From Eisenbergiella porci (GTDB lineage Bacteria; Bacillota; Clostridia; Lachnospirales; Lachnospiraceae): 47,055 bases of DNA. The stretch is from assembly GCF_009696275.1 (NCBI RefSeq), contig NZ_VUMI01000044.1:1-47055 (forward strand), given 5' to 3'. The notes beneath the pieces were generated by a model, which saw only the letters and a list, made by a program, of their open reading frames with translations, did not search any database and was not told where the DNA came from. A program made the translations under genes and the position numbers. Shown one piece after another: positions 25,863-34,392 of this stretch (position 1 is the first letter of the stretch; the number at the start of each line of letters is the position of its first letter).

Positions 25863-26030
25863 TTTACAAAGCGGCGCCTTCCAACTTAAAATATGAATAT
25901 GCATTTCACGCTCCATTTCTGCATTCCGCTTCCCTGCGCATTGCGGATACGCTTTTCCTGCCCTATACTGACAGCAGACATTAAAAATCAGTCGGTCGGC
26001 CGGACAGGAAACGGCAATGAAGGAGTGGGC

Positions 26031-27202
26031 ATGAGTTATTTTTTTCTGGCGATTTTATTTATAGCGGAGTTGGTAAAGGAAGGCATCTTTTTTGGCAAAA
26101 GGAAGCGCATACCGGTGGTTCAAATGGGTTTTATTACCGCAGAAATCCTGTTTTTTCTGCTGCTTGTCATATTTGGAGGGCTGCCCCTTGATACAGCCTG
26201 GCTGTTTCCTGGCATTTATCTTGTGTGCAGCCTTATATCTGCTTACTTCCTTTTTTCTGAGGGAAAAAAGAAGGACGGCAAAAGAAGAAAGGCGGCAAAA
26301 TACCATCCGTCGGCCCTTCCTGTTCATCTATTGCTTTTGTTCCTCTGCATGATACCGGCCCTGTTGTTCCCGCCTATGATACCTTTGCCCGTAACCGGCG
26401 GCTACGCTTACGAGACGGTAAGCTTTACCTGGACGGATGATGCGAGGGAGGAGGAATTCTGCTCCGACGGTTCGTCCAGGCGGGTGGCGGTGCAGTTTTG
26501 GTATCCTGTTTCCGGGGAAGGGGAAAACTTCCCGCTGATCGTGTTTTCCCATGGCGCCTTCGGGTACAGGATGAGCAATTATTCGGCCTATACCGAGCTT
26601 GCCTCCAACGGATATGTGGTATGCAGTGTGGAGCATCCATATCATGCAATTTTTTCAGAGCTGGACGATGGGGAAGTGATTATTGTGGATAAGCAGTTTA
26701 TGAGTGATATTTCCAGAATAAATGGAGACGGCATGCCGGAAGAAGAAAACTTTCGGGTGACCAGATCCTGGCTTCGGCTGCGGTGACGGCTGGACGGGAA
26801 CGGCCGCAGGTGCGGGCCGTTATCGATCTGGACGGGACTATGCTGGGCGAGGAAACCGGCTTTGCGGACGGAAAATACCAGATGAACACGGAGCCTTACC
26901 CGGTTCCCCTTTTATGCATCGATACCTCCGAACATTATGAGCAGGGGCAGAGATACGGCGATCAATATGTGAATCATGTAATTTTGTCACTGGCAAAGGA
27001 TGGAAGAGAGATTCAGTTTACCGATGCCGGGCATATGAATTTTACGGATCTTCCTCTTTTTTCCCCGCCGCTGGCAGCGCTGCTTGGGACCGGAAAGAGG
27101 GATGCGAGGGAATGCCTGGTGACGATGAATGGTATTATCAGAGATTATTTTGATTATTATCTGAAGGGACAGGGAACGCTTTCTCTACAGGAAACGTACT
27201 AG
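26031..27202 (+). pseudogene. Membrane alpha/beta hydrolase, broken in the middle
   Basis: First part (26031-26786): three or four membrane helices, then a lipase-like domain with VAVQFWYPV, FPLIVFSHGAFGYR and VCSVEHPYH, as in PAF-acetylhydrolase-like enzymes. It runs into a stop after ENFRVTRSWLRLR. The second part resumes in another frame (about 26768-27202): RAVIDLDGTMLGEETG, PVPLLCIDTSEHY and FTDAGHMNFTD, which holds the catalytic-His region. The G-x-S-x-G nucleophile elbow expected between them is missing. Start ATG 26031 has AAGGAG. Likely inactive. Confidence 0.7.
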
Positions 27203-27220
27203 AAACCAGAAACGGCACAG

Positions 27221-27252
27221 CCCTCCGGCACTCCTCCGGCAGCCTTCCGGCA
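27221..27252. repeat. Three tandem 10-11-bp repeats
   Basis: CCCTCCGGCA, CTCCTCCGGCA and GCCTTCCGGCA in succession, just after the broken hydrolase. Confidence 0.6.
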
Positions 27253-27307
27253 TGCCTACGATCCCTGGCCCGCTTGAGGCCCACATGCAGTCGCAGCCAC
27301 GCATAAC

Positions 27308-27489
27308 CGTACCGTAGGCGGAACAGATTCTTCCGCTGCTCCAGAACGGCGGTGGTGAACCTGATGCGGGTTTCGTACCTGCGCCCCGGCCTGAACGGGC
27401 GGCTCTCCGCAAGGCTGACGAACGGCGAGGACATCATTATTTCCAGAAAATATGTAAATGCGTTGAAAGCGAGGCTGCAAAATGAGTAA
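27308..27489 (+). pseudogene. LytTR regulator, C-terminal remnant
   Basis: The frame reads RFFRCSRTAVVNLMRVSYLR, then NGRLSARLTNGEDIIISRKY and VNALKARL, the end of a LytTR DNA-binding domain. No start codon or N-terminal half is present; the upstream 120 nt is unrelated GC-rich sequence. The stop overlaps the DUF3021 start by 8 nt, the normal arrangement of LytTR-DUF3021 pairs. Confidence 0.7.
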
Positions 27490-27931
27490 AAAGGAATTTA
27501 TAGGACAAGTGTTTATCAGTTTTTTTGTCGTGGTAACCTGCATAAACCTGGGGATGGCCTTTATGGGGATGATCTATGCCCCGGATACCAGGTTTGGCTA
27601 TGAGGCTCTTCTGTTCCCGGTGTTCTACGGTTTTCTGGGGATTCTGCCCTCAGCCGTGCTCTACAGCAGAAAAGAGCTTACAGTGAAGCAGATGCTTCTC
27701 CGCAAAATCATACAGCTTATTTTGATAGAAGCGATAATGGTTGGCATCGTATTTTTCCTGGAAGGGACGGATTTCAGTACGCTTTTACCCTTTATGATAA
27801 TGGTTTTGGCTGTCTGCCTGGCTGCGGAGGGCATCCTTTGGCTTGCGGCGGATAAAAAGGTCAAAAAGCTGAATGCCCAGCTGAAGCGGTTCCAGGACCG
27901 GGAACCGGCCGCAGATACATCCCGCGGCTGA
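27482..27931 (+). CDS. DUF3021-type membrane protein
   Basis: A 149-aa protein with four membrane segments (about 8-30, 40-60, 70-95 and 100-122) and a basic C-terminal tail (KKVKKLNAQLKRFQDREP). Such proteins usually pair with a LytTR regulator and are thought to control its activity. Here the regulator is reduced to a remnant overlapping the start, so expression and function are doubtful. The promoter of the original operon appears to be gone. Confidence 0.65.
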   Translation: MSKKEFIGQVFISFFVVVTCINLGMAFMGMIYAPDTRFGYEALLFPVFYGFLGILPSAVLYSRKELTVKQMLLRKIIQLILIEAIMVGIVFFLEGTDFSTLLPFMIMVLAVCLAAEGILWLAADKKVKKLNAQLKRFQDREPAADTSRG

Positions 27932-27944
27932 TGATGAATGTTAT

Positions 27945-28067
27945 TGTTCACTCAGTACTGTGCATTTACTGCACAGTATGTAAGAAAGTGATTCAAGAGT
28001 GCATAAATCCCATTGCTGCAGGCAATTTTTACTGGATTTATGCAGTTACTGGTTTTCGGAGTGAACA
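27945..28067 (+). repeat. Dispersed repeat family 2, copy A (three-way junction)
   Basis: Outer stem TGTTCACTC (27945-27953) with GAGTGAACA (28059-28067) encloses two hairpins: TACTGTGC/GCACAGTA (27956-27978) and GCATAAATCC/GGATTTATGC (28001-28043) with an inner ATTGC/GCAAT. The left half matches a second copy on the minus strand at 42299-42388. It lies upstream of hipBA. Confidence 0.75.
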
Positions 28068-28146
28068 GAAACAGAACAATAATAAAAAAGACTAATATAT
28101 GAATCTTTTATTGATTAAAACCACAAAAAAGGTTAAAATATTAGCT

Positions 28147-28425
28147 ATGAATAACTTTGATTTTTTGAGATCACCAGGAGAAATAAGTAAAGATATTGCA
28201 GGCCGTATGAGCAGAAGGAGAAAGGAGAAAAAAATAACACAGGTACAGCTGGCGAAATATTCGGATGTGAGTTTGGGATCCATAAAACGTTTTGAACGTA
28301 CCGGAGAGATATCATTATCTTCGCTCATAAAAATTGCATTTGCATTGGGGTATGAAAACGACTTTGACGGGCTGTTTACAAAAAAAGGCTACGCGTCCAT
28401 TGAGGAGGTCTTAAATGAACGATAA
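28147..28425 (+). CDS. hipB: HipB-like XRE antitoxin
   Basis: A 92-aa helix-turn-helix protein that should bind and neutralise HipA and repress the operon. The HTH is ITQVQLAKYSDVSLGSIKRFERTG. The N-terminus MNNFDFLRSPGEISKDIAGR fits the family start, so ATG 28147 is preferred, although an in-frame ATG at 28099 exists and neither has a strong ribosome site. The gene overlaps hipA by 11 nt. It is AT-rich compared with the core genes here. Confidence 0.85.
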   Translation: MNNFDFLRSPGEISKDIAGRMSRRRKEKKITQVQLAKYSDVSLGSIKRFERTGEISLSSLIKIAFALGYENDFDGLFTKKGYASIEEVLNER

Positions 28426-29533
28426 TAAAATGTTGTCTGTATTTATGGATAAGCGAAAAGTAGGGACGCTTGCGGTTACAAAAGATAAGCTCACAGCCTT
28501 TGAGTACGATGCGGATTGGCTGCGAAACGGATTTTCGGTCAGCCCGGTCTCTCTGCCGCTTCAGTCCGGGGTTTTTACTCCCAAAGGATTTGATCCGTTT
28601 GAAGGAACCTTTGGCGTGTTTGCAGACAGCCTCCCGGATGGTTGGGGAAGATTGCTGGTGGACAGGATGCTGCGAAAAGAAGGTATGAATCCTGTAAAGG
28701 TAGATGCATTGAACCGCTTGGCAATAGTGGGATCCTCCGGTATGGGAGCATTAACTTATTACCCTGAAAATAAGCTGGTCTCCGATGATAAGGACGTATC
28801 TTTGGATGACCTGGCCAAAGGCTGCGAGGCTATTATGAAATCGAATGATAGTGAAAATCTTGATGAGCTTTTTCAATTAGGCGGTTCTTCCGGCGGGGCA
28901 AGACCCAAGGTAAATTATATTATTGATGGAGAAGAATGGATAGTGAAGTTTGCGTCTTCCTATGATAAGGGAAACATAGGGGTACAGGAATATGAGTATT
29001 CTCTTTGCGCAAAAGAATGCGGCATCAGGATGGAGGAGACCCGGTTGATGCCAAGTAAGCTTTGTCAGGGTTACTTCGCAACTAAAAGATTTGACAGAAA
29101 TGGGGGAAAGAGGATTCATATGGTTTCTGTCAGCGCATTGCTTGAAACATCTCATAGAATTCCTAATTTGGATTATAATATTCTGATGCAGCTTACTTTG
29201 AAATTGACGAATGATTATAGCCAGCTGGAGCAGCTTTATCGTCTTATGTGTTTTAATGTTTTTGCGCATAACAGAGATGACCATTCCAAAAATTTTTCAT
29301 TCCTTTATGATGAAAGTCAGAAAAAATGGGTTCTATCACCAGCATATGACTTGACATACAGTAATTCTATTGGCGGAGAACATGCAACAACAGTGAATGG
29401 AAATGGGGAAAATCCGGGAATAAAGGATTTGCTGGCTGTTGCTGAGGATATAAAGCTTGATCCTTATAAAGCCAGAGCTATAGCAGAAGAGATTGAGGAA
29501 AAGGTTTACTGCAGATTAAAAAAGTGGTTGTGA
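28415..29533 (+). CDS. hipA: HipA-family kinase toxin
   Basis: A 372-aa serine/threonine kinase toxin; the best-known HipA phosphorylates glutamyl-tRNA synthetase and halts growth. The N-terminal HipA_N region runs to about 120 (FGVFADSLPDGWGRLLVDR). The kinase part has a GGSSGGARPK loop (156-165), K179, catalytic HNRDDHSKN (285-293) and the metal-binding YDLTYS with D312. All key residues are present, so it looks active. It is translationally coupled to hipB. Dispersed structured repeats flank the pair on both sides. Confidence 0.9.
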   Translation: MNDNKMLSVFMDKRKVGTLAVTKDKLTAFEYDADWLRNGFSVSPVSLPLQSGVFTPKGFDPFEGTFGVFADSLPDGWGRLLVDRMLRKEGMNPVKVDALNRLAIVGSSGMGALTYYPENKLVSDDKDVSLDDLAKGCEAIMKSNDSENLDELFQLGGSSGGARPKVNYIIDGEEWIVKFASSYDKGNIGVQEYEYSLCAKECGIRMEETRLMPSKLCQGYFATKRFDRNGGKRIHMVSVSALLETSHRIPNLDYNILMQLTLKLTNDYSQLEQLYRLMCFNVFAHNRDDHSKNFSFLYDESQKKWVLSPAYDLTYSNSIGGEHATTVNGNGENPGIKDLLAVAEDIKLDPYKARAIAEEIEEKVYCRLKKWL

Positions 29534-29546
29534 GTCAATAAATGCT

Positions 29547-29647
29547 TTTATTCCTGCGAGCAACGAGCCAAGTAGCCATGCTTGCATGGATATTTGGCGA
29601 CTGCCGCGAGGGTCAAAGACCCCGCTGCTCTGCAGCGAGGTCTTTGA
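29547..29647 (+). repeat. Dispersed repeat family 1, copy B, with adjoining hairpin
   Basis: 29547-29604 matches copy A at its ends and folds GCCAAGTA-CCATG with CATGG-TATTTGGC. It is followed by a 16-bp stem (29613-29628 with 29632-29647, one mismatch, 3-nt loop). It starts 13 nt after the hipA stop and may serve as its transcript end. Confidence 0.75.
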
Positions 29648-29679
29648 TTCAGATGGAAAGATGAAAAAAGAACATTTCA

Positions 29680-29708
29680 TAGACACTTCCATATTTTTCC
29701 GGTATGAT
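29680..29708 (+). promoter_or_regulatory. Promoter of sugar-sensing operon
   Basis: TAGACA (29680-29685), 17-bp spacer, TATGAT (29703-29708), about 68 nt before the response-regulator start. Confidence 0.65.
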
Positions 29709-29775
29709 AAAGAAAAGACAGGCAAAAAGTCCGTATGGGGCGGACTTGGAAGTCTGACGGAATACCGGAGGAACT

Positions 29776-31395
29776 ATGATAAAAGCGATTGTGGTGGATG
29801 ATGAGATTTTAACAAGAGAAGGAATAAGCGCCAATATCCCGTGGAAAAAGCTGGGATATGAGCTGGTTGCTGTCTGCGCCGACGGCAGGGAGGCAAGGGA
29901 CTATGTGCAGGGCAATGAGGTGGATGTGGTTCTGACTGATATTTGTATGCCATATATGGACGGCCTCCAGCTGAGCGAATTCCTTTATCATGAATATCCG
30001 CAGATTAAGATCATCATTTTCAGCGGTTATGATGAATTCGAATATGCCAAGCAGGCCCTGAAATATCAGGTGTCCGAATATCTGCTCAAGCCGGTCACCG
30101 CTTCTGAGCTGTCCGGAGTGCTGATTCAAATCGGTGAAAAAATAGACGAACGCAGGAAAAATGAAGAGCTTATCGGCAGGATGAGCACCACCTATCACAA
30201 AAACCACCTCCTTGTGCGCTCCGATGTGCTCATGAGCCTTGTCATGGGAGACAAGACACGGGAGGAAAATGACAGGGAGCTGGAGGAATTGGGAATAACC
30301 CTCTGGGGGAATGCTTTCCGGGTCGCAGTGATAGAGATAGAGGACTACAGGGATGTGCACAGCCTGGATGATAAGAAGAAACAGGAACGCGCCCTTATCG
30401 CCTTTGTCGTATACAATGTATCACAGGAAATTGTGGAAAAATACGGCGCGGGAGAGGTGTTCCAGGGGAAGGAGTACCGCACGGTCCTCCTGCTGGAGAG
30501 CAATAAGCCGGTGGAGTTCTGCCGGGAAAGCCGGGCCATTGCGGAGGAGATCAACGGACGGCTGAAGGAAATCCTGGGAATGAAGACCAATATCGGAATC
30601 GGCGGCTGTATCAGAGAACGTCAGGCTCTGTTCCATTCCTATGAAGATGCGCTGGCAGCGCTTCAGTGCCGCTATATTTTCGAGGAGGAGTCCCTGTTTG
30701 TGATGGAGGATATCCGTCAGCATACGGGGGAACAGACGGAAACGGAGCTGGCGGCGGAAGAAATTCTGGATGCCGTCAAGCACAGCGATACCCAATCTGT
30801 TTCCCGAATTATGGAAAAAATGAAAAAAGGCATCCGCACAGCCGGCTGGACGAAAGAAAGGGTTCACATGTATCTGCAGCAGCTGCTGGATGCGGTTCCG
30901 GAGCTTCTGCGTTCCTTTCAGCTGGAGGAGCAGGACATCGTCTGGGAAAAAGAGCGGGCGCTGGAAGGGATGATGAGCGCCGTAAGCCTGGAACAGGCGC
31001 TTTCCGTGATGGAGGGCTACTACCGGAAAGCGGCGGAAATGCTGGATACGGGGAAAAATGACGGCGGGAAGAAATATGCGCTCCTTGCCATGGATTACAT
31101 AGAAAAACATTATGGGGAAAACGAACTGGGGCTGAATTCGATATGCTCTTATCTGAATATCAGTACCAGCCGTTTCAGCGCCATTTTTAAAAGCGTCACA
31201 GGGGAAACCTTCATGGAGGCGCTTACCGGCATACGGATGCAGAAGGCGAGAGAGCTGCTGGAAAACACCGCTCTGAAAAATTATGAAATCGCTGAAAAGG
31301 TAGGTTTTTCAGATCCTCATTATTTCAGCGCCGCCTTTAAAAAGGCTACGGGAAAATCACCAACAGAGTACGCCAGGGAAAAGAGGGGGATGTGA
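29776..31395 (+). CDS. AraC-type response regulator (YesN-like)
   Basis: A 539-aa regulator. The receiver domain holds the phosphoacceptor D55 (VVLTDICMPYMDG) with an early acidic pair DDE (8-10) and a switch lysine in LLKPV. A long middle region (about 130-430) is followed by an AraC double HTH (LGLNSICSYLNISTSRFSAIF and NYEIAEKVGFSDPHYFSAAF). It is coupled to the sensor kinase (1-nt overlap, TGATG). It probably activates the neighbouring sugar importer promoter near 34298. GGAGG precedes ATG 29776. Confidence 0.92.
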   Translation: MIKAIVVDDEILTREGISANIPWKKLGYELVAVCADGREARDYVQGNEVDVVLTDICMPYMDGLQLSEFLYHEYPQIKIIIFSGYDEFEYAKQALKYQVSEYLLKPVTASELSGVLIQIGEKIDERRKNEELIGRMSTTYHKNHLLVRSDVLMSLVMGDKTREENDRELEELGITLWGNAFRVAVIEIEDYRDVHSLDDKKKQERALIAFVVYNVSQEIVEKYGAGEVFQGKEYRTVLLLESNKPVEFCRESRAIAEEINGRLKEILGMKTNIGIGGCIRERQALFHSYEDALAALQCRYIFEEESLFVMEDIRQHTGEQTETELAAEEILDAVKHSDTQSVSRIMEKMKKGIRTAGWTKERVHMYLQQLLDAVPELLRSFQLEEQDIVWEKERALEGMMSAVSLEQALSVMEGYYRKAAEMLDTGKNDGGKKYALLAMDYIEKHYGENELGLNSICSYLNISTSRFSAIFKSVTGETFMEALTGIRMQKARELLENTALKNYEIAEKVGFSDPHYFSAAFKKATGKSPTEYAREKRGM

Positions 31396-33200
31396 TGAAA
31401 CGGCAGGAGAAAGCGGGGGGCCGCCGGATAAAGCTGCCCTTTTCCAGCATCAGAACCACCATGCTGGCGGTGTTTTCCGTTTTGATAGTGGCAACGCTCA
31501 CTTTTTTTTACATTATATCCCTGAACTATACGGAACGGACGATATTAAATAATTCCATAGATTATACCACCCGCCTGACCGGGCAGGTGACCAGGGACAT
31601 TGATTCCTACATTGATTATATGGAAAACATATCCTCCATGGTGGCTCACAGCAGCGATGTGCAGAACTACCTGCTGGATAAAAAATCTGCGGGAGATCCC
31701 AACCTGTACCGGAGGATTGTGACCCAGTTTTCCACGGTACTGGAAACACGGAAGGACATTTCCAATATTGCCGTGGTTTCCGAAGAGGATAAAGGAATCA
31801 TCAATGATGGAAACGATGTCCTTAATGTGAATATTCCCCTGTACAGTGTGGACTGGTACGGCAAGGTGAGGGACAAGGGCGGGACCTGGCTCACCTCCTC
31901 CCATGTGCAGAATGTGATTAAGGATAATTATAAATGGGTAATTACCATGAGCCGCGGAATCGAGAACCCAGATACGGGGGAAACGGTGGGCGTTTTTTTC
32001 ATCGATTTGAACTATAAGGCGCTGGAAGACCTGTGTGAGCGCAATAACATCGGATCTGATTATATTTATATTATTGATCCTGACGGCAAAATCATTTACC
32101 ATCCCAAGCAGAAGCTTATCTACAGCTCCCTGAAAACAGAAATGGTGGATGAAGTGCTGGAATGCGAGGATGGTTATTTCCTGAAAAAAGAAGGGACGGG
32201 CGGCAAGCTCTATACCATTTCCATATCGGGGAAAACCGGCTGGAGCATTGTGGGCGTAACGGATATGGCGGAGCTTATGAAGGGGCGCTCCGAGGCACAG
32301 CGGCTGTATGTTATGATCACAGCAGGATTTCTGGTGGTAACCGTGCTGCTGTGCGTGGTATTCTCCTCAGCGATTACGCGTCCGCTGGAACGGCTGAAAA
32401 ATTCCATGAAAGAGGTGGAGCGCGGTAATTTTGAGGGGACGCAGGTAGAGACGGAGGGAAATAACGAAATCGCCGGCCTGGGAAAATCCTTCAATGTAAT
32501 GATATACAAAATACAGCAGCTGATGGAGCAGAACATCTACGAACAGGAACAGAAGCGCCTGAGTGAGCTGAAGGCGCTGCAGTCGCAGATCAATCCCCAT
32601 TTTCTGTACAATACGCTGGATTCCATCATCTGGATGGCGGAGGGCGGCAGGAACAGTGAGGTAGTGCTTATGACCTCATCCCTGGCCAGGCTGCTGCGGC
32701 AGAGCATCAGCAATGAGGACGAGCTTGTTTCCATCAGGCGTGAGGTGGATTATGCCGCAAGCTACCTGACCATCCAGAAAATGCGTTACCAGGACAAGAT
32801 GGAATTCGAAATCGATGTGGATGAGGGGATAATGAACCAGCAGATCATCAAGCTGGTGCTGCAGCCGGTGGTGGAAAATGCTATTTATCACGGAATCAAA
32901 TATAAGGAAGGAAAGGGTCTGATAAAAATAACCGGAACCTACCGGGATGGCTGTATTTACCTTACCGTATATGATAACGGCAGGGGGATGGAGCAGGAAG
33001 TGCTGGATCATATCTTTGATGCAAAGAATGGGGAAGAAAAATCAGGGATAGGAATCTGCAACGTACAGATGCGGCTCCAGCTTTATTACGGTATGGAATA
33101 TGGGATTTTTTACAAAAGCATCCCCGGCGAGGGAACGGCAGCCACGATAAAAATCCCGTTTGTGGAAGAGGAGGCGCAGGAAACAAATGAAGATAAATAA
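31395..33200 (+). CDS. Sensor histidine kinase (YesM-like)
   Basis: A membrane kinase of 601 aa: membrane helix at about 22-44, a large extracellular Cache-like sensor, a second helix at about 308-330, HAMP, then the His_kinase domain with the phosphoaccepting histidine at about residue 402 (QINPHFLYNTLDSI) and a HATPase with VVENAIYHGIKY, YDNGRGM and SGIGICN. It is partnered with the preceding regulator. Its stop overlaps the start of a membrane-anchored sugar-binding protein by 14 nt, which suggests the binding protein presents a ligand to this kinase. A GTG at 31392 is an alternative start. Confidence 0.92.
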   Translation: MKRQEKAGGRRIKLPFSSIRTTMLAVFSVLIVATLTFFYIISLNYTERTILNNSIDYTTRLTGQVTRDIDSYIDYMENISSMVAHSSDVQNYLLDKKSAGDPNLYRRIVTQFSTVLETRKDISNIAVVSEEDKGIINDGNDVLNVNIPLYSVDWYGKVRDKGGTWLTSSHVQNVIKDNYKWVITMSRGIENPDTGETVGVFFIDLNYKALEDLCERNNIGSDYIYIIDPDGKIIYHPKQKLIYSSLKTEMVDEVLECEDGYFLKKEGTGGKLYTISISGKTGWSIVGVTDMAELMKGRSEAQRLYVMITAGFLVVTVLLCVVFSSAITRPLERLKNSMKEVERGNFEGTQVETEGNNEIAGLGKSFNVMIYKIQQLMEQNIYEQEQKRLSELKALQSQINPHFLYNTLDSIIWMAEGGRNSEVVLMTSSLARLLRQSISNEDELVSIRREVDYAASYLTIQKMRYQDKMEFEIDVDEGIMNQQIIKLVLQPVVENAIYHGIKYKEGKGLIKITGTYRDGCIYLTVYDNGRGMEQEVLDHIFDAKNGEEKSGIGICNVQMRLQLYYGMEYGIFYKSIPGEGTAATIKIPFVEEEAQETNEDK

Positions 33201-34167
33201 GAAAAAACTTCTGTCGGCCATATTTCTTCTGCTGGCGGTATCGGTGGTTTTGCTTCTGGCGTTTATGCGCAAGGAACCCAAAAAAGAGCCGTACTCCATT
33301 ATTTTTATTTCCAAGATCATTGACGACAGCGATTTCTGGACCCAGCTGATAGATGGGACAAAAGCGGCGGCGCAGGAATACGGCGTGGAACTGTCCGTCC
33401 GTGCGCCGGAGGCTGAGGACGATTATGAAATGCAGAACATTCTGATCGAACAGGCGATTTCAGAGCATCCGGACGCTATTGTCCTGACGCCGGCCAGCTA
33501 TACGGAAACCACTCCGCTGGCCCGCAAGATTGTGGACAGCGGCATACGCCTGCTCCTTCTTGACTCGGAAATCAATGAGGACGTGGAAGAATGCATCATT
33601 TCCACAGACAATATCAAAGCGGGGCAGCTGCAGGGCTCTTATGTTCGGGAGATCCTCAAACCGGATTCCCAAATCGCCGTAATCGCCCATGTAAAAAACT
33701 CTTCCACGGCCATCGAACGGGAAAAAGGCCTGCGGGAAGGGTTGGGAGAGGAGCAGGGGAAAATTGCGGATGTGGTTTTCTGTGATTCGAACTATGACAA
33801 GGCCTATCAGCTTATGCTGGGCGTCCTGGAAAAGCATCCGGATGTAGACGTGGTGGTGGGGCTGAATGAATACTCCGCCGTCGGTGCCGCCCGCGCCATC
33901 GTGGACAAAGGCCTGGCAGGAGAAATCAGTTTTGTGGGCTTTGACAGCTCCCTGGAAGAAATCAAAATGCTGGAGGCTGGAATTTTCCAGGGCATGGTGA
34001 TCCAAAATCCATTCAAAATGGGTTATCTGGGTGTGGAAACCGCCGTGAAGGTGCTGAACGGTGAAAAAGTGCCCAGGGAAATCGATTCCGGTTCCGTACT
34101 GATAACCCGTGACAACATGTACCTGGACGAAAACCAGGAAATGCTTTTCCCTTTTAAAGGAGAATAG
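33187..34167 (+). CDS. Membrane-anchored sugar-binding sensor protein
   Basis: A type 1 periplasmic-binding-fold protein of 326 aa (RbsB/ChvE-like). It has an N-terminal uncleaved-looking helix (about 5-30, ending LLLAFMRKEPKKEP) and no lipobox, in contrast to the importer's own lipoprotein at 37065. The core shows SIIFISKIIDDSDFW, IDGTKAAAQEYGVEL, DAIVLTPASYTET and VGFDSSLEEIK. Overlap with the kinase gene and separation from the importer by a terminator imply a sensory rather than transport role (inference). The sugar is unknown. ATG 33187 has AGGAAA upstream. Confidence 0.82.
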   Translation: MKINKKKLLSAIFLLLAVSVVLLLAFMRKEPKKEPYSIIFISKIIDDSDFWTQLIDGTKAAAQEYGVELSVRAPEAEDDYEMQNILIEQAISEHPDAIVLTPASYTETTPLARKIVDSGIRLLLLDSEINEDVEECIISTDNIKAGQLQGSYVREILKPDSQIAVIAHVKNSSTAIEREKGLREGLGEEQGKIADVVFCDSNYDKAYQLMLGVLEKHPDVDVVVGLNEYSAVGAARAIVDKGLAGEISFVGFDSSLEEIKMLEAGIFQGMVIQNPFKMGYLGVETAVKVLNGEKVPREIDSGSVLITRDNMYLDENQEMLFPFKGE

Positions 34168-34180
34168 AGGGGGAAAAATA

Positions 34181-34210
34181 TGAAAGCGGTTGCAAGAATC
34201 AACAAATAAA
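34181..34210 (+). other. Micro-ORF with ribosome site
   Basis: GAGGGGG then ATG: MKAVARINK and stop, located between the sensor operon and its terminator. It may be a residual gene start; no regulatory pairing is obvious. Confidence 0.25.
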
Positions 34211-34238
34211 TTGAACTTTTTTGTGGCTTTTGTGGTGT

Positions 34239-34284
34239 AAAAAGGGTAAAAATTTACAGAACAGTAAATTTTTACCCTTTTTTT
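34239..34284 (+). terminator. Terminator of sugar-sensing operon
   Basis: A perfect 19-bp stem AAAAAGGGTAAAAATTTAC with its complement, a 6-nt loop (34258-34263) and a T run. It separates sensor genes from importer genes. Confidence 0.9.
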
Positions 34285-34297
34285 GTAAGAAATTACA

Positions 34298-34326
34298 TTT
34301 AGTGTTGGGGAAGATGCCACTATACT
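34298..34326 (+). promoter_or_regulatory. Promoter of sugar importer operon
   Basis: TTTAGT (34298-34303), 17-bp spacer, TATACT (34321-34326). The weak -35 fits a promoter needing an activator such as the upstream AraC-type regulator. Confidence 0.5.
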
Positions 34327-34392
34327 ATAAACATAGGCTTGAGTGATGAGAAAGAAAGCAGTAATTAATGAGAAGGGATGGAAGGTGAAAAA

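Noticed and set aside
27136-27543. Several minus-strand frames near 27.2-27.5 kb
   Set aside because: The plus strand shows a clear LytTR remnant and DUF3021 gene; the minus frames are complements without family likeness.
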